Below are positions 1 to 8,077 of a stretch of 34,531 bases of DNA, piece after piece. The position numbers and the translations under genes are program-made. The DNA comes from Verrucomicrobiota bacterium (GTDB taxonomy: Bacteria; Verrucomicrobiota; Verrucomicrobiia; Limisphaerales; JACDHS01). Location of the stretch: NCBI GenBank assembly GCA_013820875.1, contig JACDHS010000049.1, positions 1 to 34,531 of the forward strand. Reading direction: 5' to 3'. The notes beneath the pieces were generated by a model that made no database searches, was not told the origin of the DNA, and saw only the letters and a list, made by a program, of their open reading frames with translations. Positions within the stretch are counted from its first letter, which is position 1; every line of letters starts with the position of its first letter.

Positions 1-403
1 TATCGAATCTGAATCTAAGATCGGCGGCAAAGGCAGAAGTCAGGGCAAACAGTCAGAACTCGAGAGTCACGGCCCGAACTTCGGGCTGGCAGGTTTGCCC
101 CACCTTTTTTGGCTAGGAGCTTCCGCTCCACCTCCGCCTCAGCATGCTGGGTTGTGCCTTAACTAAACGGCGGTGTGGGCTTCTCCCCCAAGGAGAAGGA
201 ACCAGACAGAGGGAACAAATTAGTCGATAAACCACTGACGTGGTGGGGGCCAGGGCGAGCTTAACAAAGCTTCCAATCACAACGGATCCGGAAATGATTT
301 TTGAGAACCGTTATAGCCGCGAAAAAAACGGCTAATCACTATTCAGAAAAAAAGCGCAGTCAGCTTTTGGCCGACTGCGCTTTAAGTATTCTTAGGGTAA
401 TCG
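1..403. other. gene-free left edge with small hairpins
   Basis: I see no convincing gene here. Several short palindromes are visible: GCCCGAA/TTCGGGC at 72-86, GGAGC/GCTCC at 116-129, TTCTCC/GGAGAA at 181-197 and TAGCCG/CGGCTA at 314-334. This is typical of decayed intergenic repeats. The rightmost part holds the terminator of the barrel gene, listed separately. Confidence 0.5.
351..383 (-). terminator. Rho-independent terminator of the barrel gene
   Basis: An 11-bp perfect stem pairs AAAGCGCAGTC at 351-361 with GACTGCGCTTT at 373-383. Read on the minus strand it is followed by a run of seven T (plus-strand A at 347-353). It lies about 20 bp past the stop of the minus-strand gene at 404-1261. 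Confidence 0.85.
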
Positions 404-1261
404 TTAGAACCGATAGATCAAGTCCACGGTGAAACGGTCGTCGAAGAGGCCTTTTGGTTTAGTTACTCCGATCTCGTATGCAAAGCCGAGATCGAGGTTG
501 TCGAGCAGGCGGGAACGAAAGCCTGTTCCAAGCGCCACTTGTGTTCTGCCGCTGGCGTTGTTCGAGCCGAAGTTGATCAGGTCGAAGCCTTCGACGTTCA
601 GTCCGATTTGCTCCGCATCGTTCAGCACGGTGAAGGCATTTGCCGCGACGAACGGGATGAACCAACGGCAGGTGTAATAATCCAGTTGCAGGCTGTAGTG
701 CAGTTGGGCTGTCTTTTTATCCCAATCATTTGGGATGCGCGCGCCGATGTTTCCGACGACGTGAAGATTGTTCCAACCTTTGGCGGCAGATACGAAAAGA
801 TCCCATTCCCCGGAACCGCGCCCCTGGAATACATCTCGATTTCCTGTCGGAATCTCCAGCTTGAGACCGGGAGTTAAAATGAAATTGGCTTCTTCGTTGT
901 CGATAACGGCGTACTTCACACCCAAAGCAAGATCAGCAAAGCCGGATTGATGTGAGAGGCCGCTCTTCGGATTGAAATCGATGTAGCCATCTTTTGTTGC
1001 AATGATGGCAAAACGTTCCGTCACCGCCCAGCGCAGTTGCGCCGCGTAAACCTGCACATCCCCGCCTTCAGTGGGGAAGCTCTTATCAATGTTGTGCCAA
1101 AGGAAGATCGGTCGAATCTCGCTGTTGATCTGGGGATCTTCGAAGAAGAGCGGGTTGGTCACGGGTGAAATAGCGCGGGTCTTCCAGCTATCGCTCTGCG
1201 CCTGGGCAGATGGAAGAATGAGTGCTGCTGTGATGCAGGTTAGTAGTAGGGAGATTTTCAT
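404..1261 (-). CDS. secreted outer-membrane beta-barrel protein
   Basis: This 285-residue protein starts with a clear signal peptide (MKISLLLTCITAALILPSAQA, cleavage probably after AQA near residue 21). The rest alternates polar and hydrophobic residues, with many aromatic strand ends, and stops in I-Y-R-F. A C-terminal phenylalanine is typical of outer-membrane barrels. The middle (LALGVKYAVIDNEE, then LTPGLKLEIPTGNRD, then VVGNIGARIPND) resembles the MetA-pathway-of-phenol-degradation/transporter barrel family (Phenol_MetA_deg). That match is by eye, and the substrate is unknown. The gene is alone, with a strong terminator just behind it and a gene-free repeat block in front. I see no Shine-Dalgarno sequence. 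Barrel nature is fairly sure, the family name less so. Confidence 0.75.
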   Translation of the reverse strand: MKISLLLTCITAALILPSAQAQSDSWKTRAISPVTNPLFFEDPQINSEIRPIFLWHNIDKSFPTEGGDVQVYAAQLRWAVTERFAIIATKDGYIDFNPKSGLSHQSGFADLALGVKYAVIDNEEANFILTPGLKLEIPTGNRDVFQGRGSGEWDLFVSAAKGWNNLHVVGNIGARIPNDWDKKTAQLHYSLQLDYYTCRWFIPFVAANAFTVLNDAEQIGLNVEGFDLINFGSNNASGRTQVALGTGFRSRLLDNLDLGFAYEIGVTKPKGLFDDRFTVDLIYRF

Positions 1262-1356
1262 TTTTTAGGGATTAACTTTCGCGTTCTGACCTAAACAGGA
1301 AGGGCGGGGGCTGACTACTTGGAGATTGGCATTTGCTTTCCGTATTTTGTGTTGAT

Positions 1357-1374
1357 CCTAAAAACAGCAGTTTA
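1357..1374 (+). repeat. dispersed CCTAAAAACNGCAGTT motif, copy A
   Basis: It reads CCTAAAAACAGCAGTTTA, preceded by GAT. It is the first of five solitary copies of this motif in intergenic DNA of the window. Confidence 0.6.
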
Positions 1375-1465
1375 GCCTACAATCTGCGGAAAGGCGTGAA
1401 CCAGAATTCCGATCAGGAGTTTGCGGAGATGCCGTAATACTCAGAACAGACGACTCGTGAGTGGA

Positions 1466-1482
1466 CCTAAAAACGGCAGTTA
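1466..1482 (+). repeat. dispersed CCTAAAAACNGCAGTT motif, copy B (left flank of array 1)
   Basis: It reads CCTAAAAACGGCAGTTA. The inverted copy at 2030-2045 matches it apart from one A, so the 42-bp array is bracketed by an inverted pair. Confidence 0.65.
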
Positions 1483-1574
1483 GTTAAACCAGCCAATCGC
1501 AGGTGGTCAAAAAACTACACTATCGAAAAATAAGGGGTTTTCTGCTTAGAGACGCCCAGAACGTGGTCTTGAGA

Positions 1575-1910
1575 GTCTCAAGTCCATTTCCAGATCATCC
1601 GGAAACCGTCTGGATGGTCTCAAGCCCACTTCCGGATCATCCGGAAACCGTCTGGATGGTCTCAAGCCCACTTCCAGATCATCCGAAAACCGCCTGGATG
1701 GTCTCAAGGCCACTTCCGGATCATCCGGAAACCGTCTGGATGGTCTCAAGGCCACTTCTGGATCATCCGGAAACCGCCTGGATGGTCTCAAGGCCACTTC
1801 TGGATCATCCGGAAACCGCCTGGATGGTCTCAAGCCCACTTCCGGATCATCCCGAAACGGCCTGGATGGTCTCCAGCCCACGTCCGGATGATCCTAAAAC
1901 CACAGGATAG
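1575..1910. repeat. 42-bp tandem array 1, eight units
   Basis: Units begin at 1575, 1617, 1659, 1701, 1743, 1785, 1827 and 1869, each opening with GTCTC. Units 5 and 6 are identical, unit 8 is the most diverged, and others differ by a few bases. In well-kept units the centre is the palindrome CCGGATCATCCGG, with half-sites CCGGAT and ATCCGG around one C. Units 3, 5 and 6 carry single changes in one arm. Because 42 is a multiple of three, the array reads as a 14-residue periodic frame on both strands (plus strand: P-D-H-P-E-T then W-M). I treat this as a DNA repeat, not a protein. Unit 8 ends in GATCCTAAAACC, which resembles the dispersed flank motif. Confidence 0.9.
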
Positions 1911-1996
1911 CGCGCCAAGGGAAGGTTGAACCTATGGCTAAAACGAATGCACTTTTACTTTCACTCACGGGTGAACGCAAAAAAGTTACTTTATCC

Positions 1997-2020
1997 TTTT
2001 TGCGTCTTTTTGCGTTTTTT
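1997..2020. other. phased T tracts next to the flank motif
   Basis: T runs at 1997-2001, 2007-2011 and 2015-2020 are separated by GCG-containing spacers, with starts 10 and 8 bases apart. Roughly helical phasing of A/T tracts tends to bend DNA. They sit directly before the inverted flank motif at 2030. A regulatory role is not shown. Confidence 0.4.
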
Positions 2021-2029
2021 CGCGGCTAT

Positions 2030-2045
2030 TAACTGCCGTTTTAGG
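2030..2045 (-). repeat. dispersed motif, copy C (right flank of array 1)
   Basis: It reads TAACTGCCGTTTTAGG on the plus strand, which is the inverse of copy B with one A fewer. Confidence 0.65.
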
Positions 2046-2055
2046 GGTGGATATT

Positions 2056-2180
2056 CCGTGAAACACAGAACGAATGCCGATTCCGAAGTAGGAACTCCAT
2101 GAAACACAAAACCGCGGTCGATTCTCGATTGATTATTCAGTGAAACGTGTCGCGGACGACGATTTTGAAAAGTTTCGGAT
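2056..2180. repeat. degenerate three-copy repeat, 41-bp spacing
   Basis: TGAAAC occurs at 2059, 2100 and 2141, exactly 41 bases apart. In copies 1 and 2 the match continues as TGAAACACA and ends in a shared CGATTC about 20 bases on. Copy 3 is weaker (CGATTT). It looks like a decayed relative of the 42-bp arrays. Confidence 0.55.
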
Positions 2181-2224
2181 GAATAGCCTCGGGTTAGCTA
2201 AAAACGATTAGCGAATAGCAAGGA

Positions 2225-4855
2225 ATGGAAAGCGGGGGGAGGGCGGTAAGCCTAAATTGCTCCCGCTTAATGCAGAGAAGTTTACCAGAAAATGTGTCCA
2301 GTCACACTGAGACCGGGGGCACACTTGCGCCTGAGTCCATATTTCGACCTGGAAGCCCCAGTTCGTCTGGGGAACAGCAATGCTTTCATTGTGGGACTCC
2401 AGCTCGGAATGCTTCTTTTCGCAAAGAAAACAAAGCGTTTTGCTGCAACGGTTGTTTGACTGTCTTTGAACTGCTTACAGAAAACGGCTTGACCGATTTC
2501 TATCAACTTGCCGATAACGCGGGAGTAAGGGTCAAAGCTTCGACCAAACAGGATCAATTTCTCTTTTTGGATGAACCGACTGTCCGTGAGCGGTTGGTGA
2601 ATTTCTCAAACGGCAAGATTACCCGTGTGAGCTTCCGGATACCTGCCATCCACTGCATTGCATGCGTCTGGTTGCTGGAAAACCTGTTTCGCCTCAAGCC
2701 GGGCATCGGGCAGTCGCAAGTCAACTTTCCACTTAAAGAGATCAGCATCTCGTTTGAAGATGATGCGGTGAAGCTGAGCGAGGTGGTCGCGTTGCTGGCG
2801 TCGTTGGGATATGAGCCGGACTTGAAACTGTCGGACCTGGAGAGTCCAAAAGATAACCGGGTTTCGCGGCGGCTTTGGTTGCAGTTGGGTGTGGCTGGAT
2901 TTGCCTTTGGCAACATCATGCTCTTCAGCATCTCGAACTATCTCGGACTTGATACCGAGCAGTTCCAGACACTTTTTGGATATCTCAGTTTTGTGCTCGC
3001 GTTGCCGGTGGTTTTTTACAGCGCAGCGGATTACTGGAAAGCCGCCTGGATTGGTTTACGTCGGAAATTACTTACGATTGAAGTGCCGATTGCGGCAGGC
3101 ATTGTCGCCATTTTTGGACAAAGCACTTACGAGGTGTTTACCGGAACCGGGGAAGGTTACTTCGATTCACTTGCCGGACTTTTGTTTTTCCTCAATTGCG
3201 GCCGTTTGTTTCAGCACAAGACATACGAACGTCTTGTCTTCGATCGCGATTATAAATCGTTCTTTCCGCTCTCTGTCATGCGCAAAGAGGGGACAGGCGA
3301 ACAAAGCGTTTCACTCTCCCGGTTGCAGGTGGGTGATCGTCTTGTCATCCGCAATGGCGAACTGATTCCTGCTGATGCGAAGCTCCTCAGCGGAGCAGCG
3401 TTGATTGATTACAGTTTTGTTACCGGCGAAGCGGAACCTTCAGCCAAAAAGTCTGGAGAACATCTTTATGCCGGCGGGCGCCAGGTCGGGGAGTCGATCG
3501 AGGTGGAGACGGTCAAGGCGGTTTCGCAAAGTTATCTGACGTCGTTGTGGAACCAGGAAGCGTTCCAGAAAGAGAAGAAGGAATCGCTTCACACATTGAT
3601 CAATGTTTTCAGTTACCGATTCACCAGGCTGGTTTTCCTGATCGCAACGGCTGCTGCGGTGTTCTGGATGTTTTCTGACAGCAGCATCGCGCTAAAGGCG
3701 TTTATCTCTGTGTTGATTGTAGCGTGTCCTTGTGCGCTGGCCCTTGCGGCTCCGTTCTCGCTGGGTGCGGCGCATCGTTTCCTGGCACGGCGCAATGTTT
3801 TTCTAAAGAACCCAGGCATTATCGAAACGTTGGCCAACGTGAACACTATTGTGTTCGACAAAACCGGGACGTTGACCGCAGTCGGAGCAGGATTGGTCAG
3901 CTTTCAGGGGGCGCCGCTCACTAATGAGGAGGAATGCACAATCTTTTCTCTAACCCGTCAGTCAACGCACCCGCATTCCGTGCGCATTAGCGAGACGATG
4001 TCTCACCAGGTCTCCGATCCGGTGCGGTCGTTTGCCGAGAAGACTGGTTGCGGGATTGAAGGCCTCGTAAGTGGCCGTGAGATGTGGATGGGTTCGGCCG
4101 CATGGCTTGGATCGCGGGGGGTGATTATTCCTGATGTGGGAAACAATGGCAGTGTGGTTCATCTGGCGGTGGACGGAGTTTACCGCGGTTGCTTCACGCT
4201 CACGAGTGCATTGCGACCTGAGACGGGCCAGCTATTGAAACAGCTCTCGGCACGTTATGAATTGGCATTGTTGAGCGGTGACAACGAACTGCAGCGCGCG
4301 CAATTCAATCAACTGTTTGCGAACCCGGAACAACTTCACTTCAACCAGTCACCGCAAAAGAAGTTCGATTTCGTGGGGGATCTGCGCGACTCGAAAAAGA
4401 CCGTCATGATGGTTGGTGATGGGCTAAACGATGCTGGTGCTCTCAAGCAAAGCGATGTGGGTGTGGCGGTCGTGGAGAACATCAGTGCCTTTTCACCCGC
4501 CAGTGATGTGATCATGAACGCCAGCATGGTGCCGCGCCTGGATCAGATTCTAGAATTTTCAAAAGCCACGGTGCGGGTTGTGCGATGGAGTTTCATCATT
4601 TCAACGGTTTACAACGTGGTGGGAATTGGAATCGCAGCTTCCGGGATGCTGGCTCCTGTGGTCTGCGCGATTTTGATGCCATTGAGTTCTGTCACCGTGA
4701 TTGCTTTTGCTTCCGGTGCAACTGCGTGGATGGGGCGGCGAATCTTTGATGTCGCGCAGGTTCCGACATTTGCACCGATGCGAATTTCCAATCCCGGGAA
4801 TCGGGAACGGCGCCAAAGCGACCTGCCAATCGGGGCCGCGAAGGAGGCGGCATGA
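2225..4855 (+). CDS. ccoI: copper-translocating P1B-type ATPase of cbb3 assembly (FixI/CcoI)
   Basis: This membrane ATPase feeds copper to the cbb3 oxidase. In the 876 residues I see, in order: a Cys-rich N-terminal metal domain (C53, C56, C73, C74, C77); a heavy-metal-associated domain with CxxC at 144-147 (H-C-I-A-C-V-W, as in FixI); an actuator TGEA near 400; the membrane copper site CPC at 501-503; the phosphorylated DKTGT at 545-549; and GDGLND near 731-736. The length fits the family. It overlaps the next gene, ccoS, by 4 bp (ATGA). The chosen start has AAGGA directly against the ATG, which is too close for a good ribosome site. A later ATG at codon 16 or an alternative start before residue 50 is possible, and conservation only begins near residue 52. 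Function is firm; the start is uncertain. Confidence 0.95.
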   Translation: MESGGRAVSLNCSRLMQRSLPENVSSHTETGGTLAPESIFRPGSPSSSGEQQCFHCGTPARNASFRKENKAFCCNGCLTVFELLTENGLTDFYQLADNAGVRVKASTKQDQFLFLDEPTVRERLVNFSNGKITRVSFRIPAIHCIACVWLLENLFRLKPGIGQSQVNFPLKEISISFEDDAVKLSEVVALLASLGYEPDLKLSDLESPKDNRVSRRLWLQLGVAGFAFGNIMLFSISNYLGLDTEQFQTLFGYLSFVLALPVVFYSAADYWKAAWIGLRRKLLTIEVPIAAGIVAIFGQSTYEVFTGTGEGYFDSLAGLLFFLNCGRLFQHKTYERLVFDRDYKSFFPLSVMRKEGTGEQSVSLSRLQVGDRLVIRNGELIPADAKLLSGAALIDYSFVTGEAEPSAKKSGEHLYAGGRQVGESIEVETVKAVSQSYLTSLWNQEAFQKEKKESLHTLINVFSYRFTRLVFLIATAAAVFWMFSDSSIALKAFISVLIVACPCALALAAPFSLGAAHRFLARRNVFLKNPGIIETLANVNTIVFDKTGTLTAVGAGLVSFQGAPLTNEEECTIFSLTRQSTHPHSVRISETMSHQVSDPVRSFAEKTGCGIEGLVSGREMWMGSAAWLGSRGVIIPDVGNNGSVVHLAVDGVYRGCFTLTSALRPETGQLLKQLSARYELALLSGDNELQRAQFNQLFANPEQLHFNQSPQKKFDFVGDLRDSKKTVMMVGDGLNDAGALKQSDVGVAVVENISAFSPASDVIMNASMVPRLDQILEFSKATVRVVRWSFIISTVYNVVGIGIAASGMLAPVVCAILMPLSSVTVIAFASGATAWMGRRIFDVAQVPTFAPMRISNPGNRERRQSDLPIGAAKEAA

Positions 4856-5043
4856 TTGTTATTATCCTTCTCATACCATTGAGCGTGCTGATCGCTGCCG
4901 GCTTTTTGACTGCATTCATCTGGGCAGTTCGTTCCGGCCAATACGAAGATACCTGCACGCCATCCATGCGTTTATTGATGGACGACGAGTCCCGCGCCGA
5001 ACGCGCAAAGATTTCTGACAAAGACAAAGTAAAACAACCATGA
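4852..5043 (+). CDS. ccoS: cbb3 oxidase assembly protein CcoS
   Basis: A 63-residue protein with one N-terminal membrane helix (about residues 2-25, I-I-L-L-I-P-L-S-V-L-I then A-F-I-W-A-V). A cytosolic part follows that starts with the family signature S-G-Q-Y-E-D. CcoS is needed for cofactor insertion into cbb3 oxidases. Its start overlaps the stop of ccoI and its stop overlaps the start of ccoNO, both as ATGA, so the three are probably translationally coupled. The small size is normal for the family. Confidence 0.93.
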   Translation: MIVIILLIPLSVLIAAGFLTAFIWAVRSGQYEDTCTPSMRLLMDDESRAERAKISDKDKVKQP

Positions 5044-7253
5044 GCACAGCTACAGCATCTGTTGATTATCAGAGTAAATCCCTGGGGGTGGAGACTTTCC
5101 GATACGATAATCGGATCGTTCGCGCTTTCGCCATTGCCACGATTATTTCGGGCATTGTTGGCATGAGCGCGGGACTCCTTGCGGCGATTCAATTGTTCTA
5201 TCCCGCCGCAAATTTTAATCTGGACCTGGTCACTTTCGGCCGACTCCGCCCGCTGCACACGAATGCCGTCATCTTTGCCTTCGTTGGGAACGGCATGTTC
5301 ATGGGAATTTATTATTCCATGCAACGTCTCTGCAAGGCGCGGGTGTTCAGTGACAAACTAAGCTGGATCAATTTCTGGGGTTGGAACGGAATCATTCTTG
5401 CAGCGGTCATCACATTACCGCTGGGACTTACCACGAGCAAAGAATACGCAGAACTCGAATGGCCGATCGACATCGCCATCACTGTGGTCTGGGTGGCGTT
5501 CACAGTTAATTTGCTCGGCACCATTCTGAAACGGCGCGAGAAGCATATGTACGTGGCGTTATGGTTCTATATTGCCACCGCACTCACTGTGGCCGTGCTG
5601 CACATCGTCAACTCACTCGCAGTGCCAGCCAGTTTGTTCAAAAGCTATCCCATCTACGCGGGCGTGCAGGATGCGCTGGTGCAATGGTGGTACGGGCACA
5701 ACGCCGTCGCGTTCTTTCTCACCACGCCTTACCTCGGTTTGATGTATTACTTTTTGCCGAAGGCGGCGGGTCGTCCGGTGTTTTCGTATCGCCTTTCGAT
5801 CATCCATTTTTGGGCATTGATCTTCATCTATATCTGGGCCGGGCCGCACCATTTGCTTTATACCGCCCTTCCGGATTGGGTGCAGTCACTGGGAATGGTG
5901 TTCTCGATTATGCTCATTGCCCCAAGCTGGGGTGGGATGCTGAACGGTTTGCTTACACTTCGCGGCGCCTGGGACAAGTTGCGCACCGAACCGATGTTGA
6001 AATTCATGGTGGTCGCATTGACGGCATATGGCATGGCGACCCTCGAGGGTCCGCTGCTCGCCATCAAGAGTGTTAACGCACTTTCGCATTATACGGATTG
6101 GACGGTTGCCCACGTTCACACCGGCGCGCTTGGTTGGAATGGGTTCCTCACCTTTGCAGTGCTTTACTGGCTGTTCCCACGCCTCTACGACACGAAACTT
6201 TATTCACTGAAGCTCGCCAACTGGCACTTCTGGATTTCGCTGCTGGGCATGATGTTTTACGTGGTGCCGATGTATTGGAGCGGTGTCGTGCAAGGTGTGA
6301 TGTGGAAGCAATTCACCAAGGATGGATTCCTTCAATACCCCAACTTCCTCGAAACGGTCGTGCAAATCCTTCCGATGTATCGACTCCGTGCCATTGGCGG
6401 GGCACTTTACATCGCGGGCACATTCATCATGGCCTACAACCTTTGGAAAACGGCTCGTGCCGGCAAGTTTGTTCCTGAAGTGGAAGTGCAGGCGCCAGCT
6501 ATTAACAAGCACGAGAAGATCACCGGCAACCAGGATCCGTGGAAGCATCGCTGGCTCGAAGGTCGCCCCATGCTTTTGACCGGCCTCGCCTTAATCGCGG
6601 TCCTGATCGGCGGTCTCGTGGAAATCGTACCGATGTATTTGATAAAGGAAAATGTCCCGACGATCTCCAGCGTAAAGCCATACACGCCGCTCGAAGTAGT
6701 CGGACGTGACATTTACATCCGCGAAGGGTGTGTTGGTTGCCATTCCCAGATGGTCCGTCCGTTCCGATCAGAAACAGAACGCTACGGCGAATATTCAAAA
6801 TCCGGCGAATACGTTTACGATCATCCGTTCCTCTGGGGCTCGAAGCGAACCGGTCCTGACCTGCATCGCCTCGGCGGCAAGTACCCAGACGCATGGCACT
6901 ACAATCACATGGACGATCCGACCTCCACGTCGCCCGGTTCAATCATGCCGCGCTATCCATGGCTCCTGACGCGGAAGATCGATAGCAACTCCGTTCCATC
7001 GCGGATTAAAGCATTACGCAGAGTGGGAGTGCCGTATCCGGCGGGTTACGAGCATCAAGCCATAGCGGACATGCAGGAGCAGGCGCGGGGAATTGTAGCC
7101 AACCTCGAAGTGGGTTCGATCAAGAGCGCGCCAGATAAGGAAATCATCGCTTTGATTGCCTATATGCAACGACTCGGCACGGACATCAAATCCGCGCCCC
7201 AGGAAGAGAACAAGACCGCGGGGGCCACGAACCCTTCAGAAGCAAAGAATTAA
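5040..7253 (+). CDS. ccoNO: fused cbb3 cytochrome c oxidase subunits I and II (CcoNO)
   Basis: A single 737-residue chain carries both the catalytic subunit CcoN and the monoheme subunit CcoO. The CcoN part (about 20-475) has the expected ligands: H73 for low-spin heme b, H220, H270 and H271 for CuB, and H358 and H360 in A-H-V-H-T-G for hemes b3 and b. A linker of about 40 residues follows, then a membrane helix (about 511-530) and the CcoO heme c site CVGCH at 564-568. A later M-P-R-Y-P-W probably supplies the axial Met. Separate ccoN and ccoO genes are usual in Proteobacteria; fusions are known from Bacteroidetes and some other phyla. It catalyses oxygen reduction to water with proton pumping in the inner membrane. 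It is coupled to ccoS by a 4-bp overlap. Confidence 0.97.
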   Translation: MSTATASVDYQSKSLGVETFRYDNRIVRAFAIATIISGIVGMSAGLLAAIQLFYPAANFNLDLVTFGRLRPLHTNAVIFAFVGNGMFMGIYYSMQRLCKARVFSDKLSWINFWGWNGIILAAVITLPLGLTTSKEYAELEWPIDIAITVVWVAFTVNLLGTILKRREKHMYVALWFYIATALTVAVLHIVNSLAVPASLFKSYPIYAGVQDALVQWWYGHNAVAFFLTTPYLGLMYYFLPKAAGRPVFSYRLSIIHFWALIFIYIWAGPHHLLYTALPDWVQSLGMVFSIMLIAPSWGGMLNGLLTLRGAWDKLRTEPMLKFMVVALTAYGMATLEGPLLAIKSVNALSHYTDWTVAHVHTGALGWNGFLTFAVLYWLFPRLYDTKLYSLKLANWHFWISLLGMMFYVVPMYWSGVVQGVMWKQFTKDGFLQYPNFLETVVQILPMYRLRAIGGALYIAGTFIMAYNLWKTARAGKFVPEVEVQAPAINKHEKITGNQDPWKHRWLEGRPMLLTGLALIAVLIGGLVEIVPMYLIKENVPTISSVKPYTPLEVVGRDIYIREGCVGCHSQMVRPFRSETERYGEYSKSGEYVYDHPFLWGSKRTGPDLHRLGGKYPDAWHYNHMDDPTSTSPGSIMPRYPWLLTRKIDSNSVPSRIKALRRVGVPYPAGYEHQAIADMQEQARGIVANLEVGSIKSAPDKEIIALIAYMQRLGTDIKSAPQEENKTAGATNPSEAKN

Positions 7254-7259
7254 CAACCT

Positions 7260-7460
7260 ATGATGCGAAATGTTTTAAGCGCGATTGGCGGGGTGGAAGT
7301 TTACGGGATCATTTCAATCTGCCTGTTCTTCCTGGTCTTTATCGGCGCCCTGGTATGGACGGCGATCCAGAAAAAAGACTTCTGCAAAACGATGAGCGCA
7401 TTGCCGTTGCACGATGGGGAAGTGCCGGTTGCGCAGAAAGGAGAGACTCCAAATGAATAG
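7260..7460 (+). CDS. ccoQ: CcoQ-like small membrane subunit
   Basis: A 66-residue protein with one membrane helix (about 14-34, G-I-I-S-I-C-L-F-F-L-V-F) followed by a short polar tail. Size and position between ccoNO and ccoP match CcoQ/FixQ, which stabilises the oxidase. Sequence conservation in this family is low, so position is the main argument. It starts 6 bp after ccoNO and overlaps ccoP by 8 bp. A second ATG at codon 2 is an equally good start. Confidence 0.8.
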   Translation: MMRNVLSAIGGVEVYGIISICLFFLVFIGALVWTAIQKKDFCKTMSALPLHDGEVPVAQKGETPNE

Positions 7461-8058
7461 CGATAATCCCGAATCAAACGATCCAAATGAACCGATGCTC
7501 CTGGACCACGATGCCGACGGCATCCAGGAACTCGACAACCTGCTGCCCCGTTGGTGGGTGTGGCTGTTTTATATCAGCATCGCCTTCTCAGTTGCATATT
7601 TTGGCTATTATCACGTGTTGAAAGCGGGTGACCTGCAGATTGCCGAGTATGAAAAGGAAATGAAGGTGGGTGATGAAATCAAGATGGCTGCGGTGGGCCG
7701 CTTTGAATCGTCACTGGATTCTCTTGAGCCTTCGAAGGACGAAGCCGCTCTCTTTCGTGGGCAGGAGATTTACACGACGAGTTGTGCTCCATGCCATCGC
7801 GCCGATGGTGGTGGCCTTGTGGGACCAAACTTGACGGATGATTTCTGGATGCACGGCGATAGCTTCGCCGATTCACTCCGCGTCATCTGGAACGGCGTTC
7901 CGGAGAAGGGGATGGTGATGTGGAAAGGTGTTTTGAAGCCGGAAGAAATCCATTCCGTGGCCAGTTACATTTACACGATGCGCGGTTCGACCCCAGTCAA
8001 CCCCAAGCCGCCAGAAAATCTGGCCCCGGTTGCGGCCGGCCCCAGCGAGTTCGAATAA
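7453..8058 (+). CDS. ccoP: monoheme cbb3 oxidase subunit III (CcoP)
   Basis: I chose the ATG at 7453 because an AAAGGAGA ribosome site lies at 7437-7444 with good spacing; an in-frame ATG at 7414 would add 13 unlikely residues. The 201-residue protein has the CcoP N-terminal domain (I-Q-E-L-D-N-L-L-P-R-W-W then a helix at about 35-54). One cytochrome c domain follows with CAPCH at 111-115 and a Met-rich G-M-V-M-W near 153-158 for the axial ligand. Textbook proteobacterial CcoP has two heme c sites in about 300 residues; only one is present here. It passes electrons from soluble cytochrome c to CcoO. It sits between ccoQ and ccoG. Confidence 0.93.
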   Translation: MNSDNPESNDPNEPMLLDHDADGIQELDNLLPRWWVWLFYISIAFSVAYFGYYHVLKAGDLQIAEYEKEMKVGDEIKMAAVGRFESSLDSLEPSKDEAALFRGQEIYTTSCAPCHRADGGGLVGPNLTDDFWMHGDSFADSLRVIWNGVPEKGMVMWKGVLKPEEIHSVASYIYTMRGSTPVNPKPPENLAPVAAGPSEFE

Positions 8059-8077
8059 TTTCCGATCCAGAAATGCC

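Larger units (their letters stand above)
1262..2224. other. gene-free block rich in repeats
   Basis: There is no supported gene in these 963 bases. The block contains the 42-bp array (1575-1910), three copies of the CCTAAAAACNGCAGTT motif (1357, 1466, and inverted at 2030), phased T tracts at 1997-2020 and a degenerate 41-bp repeat at 2056-2180. Open frames through the array on both strands follow from a repeat period divisible by three. Promoters for the barrel gene and the cbb3 cluster must lie here, but I cannot place them; no FNR-type TTGAT-N4-ATCAA box was found. Confidence 0.6.

Noticed and set aside
1503-1910. Open frame of 135 codons through array 1, and a 111-codon frame on the other strand
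   Set aside because: Both exist because the unit length is divisible by three and free of stops. The sequence has no plausible fold or ribosome site, and the DNA palindromes explain the conservation better.
1575-1910. CRISPR array
   Set aside because: Units are contiguous and nearly identical over the full 42 bp, with no unique spacers and no cas genes in the window.
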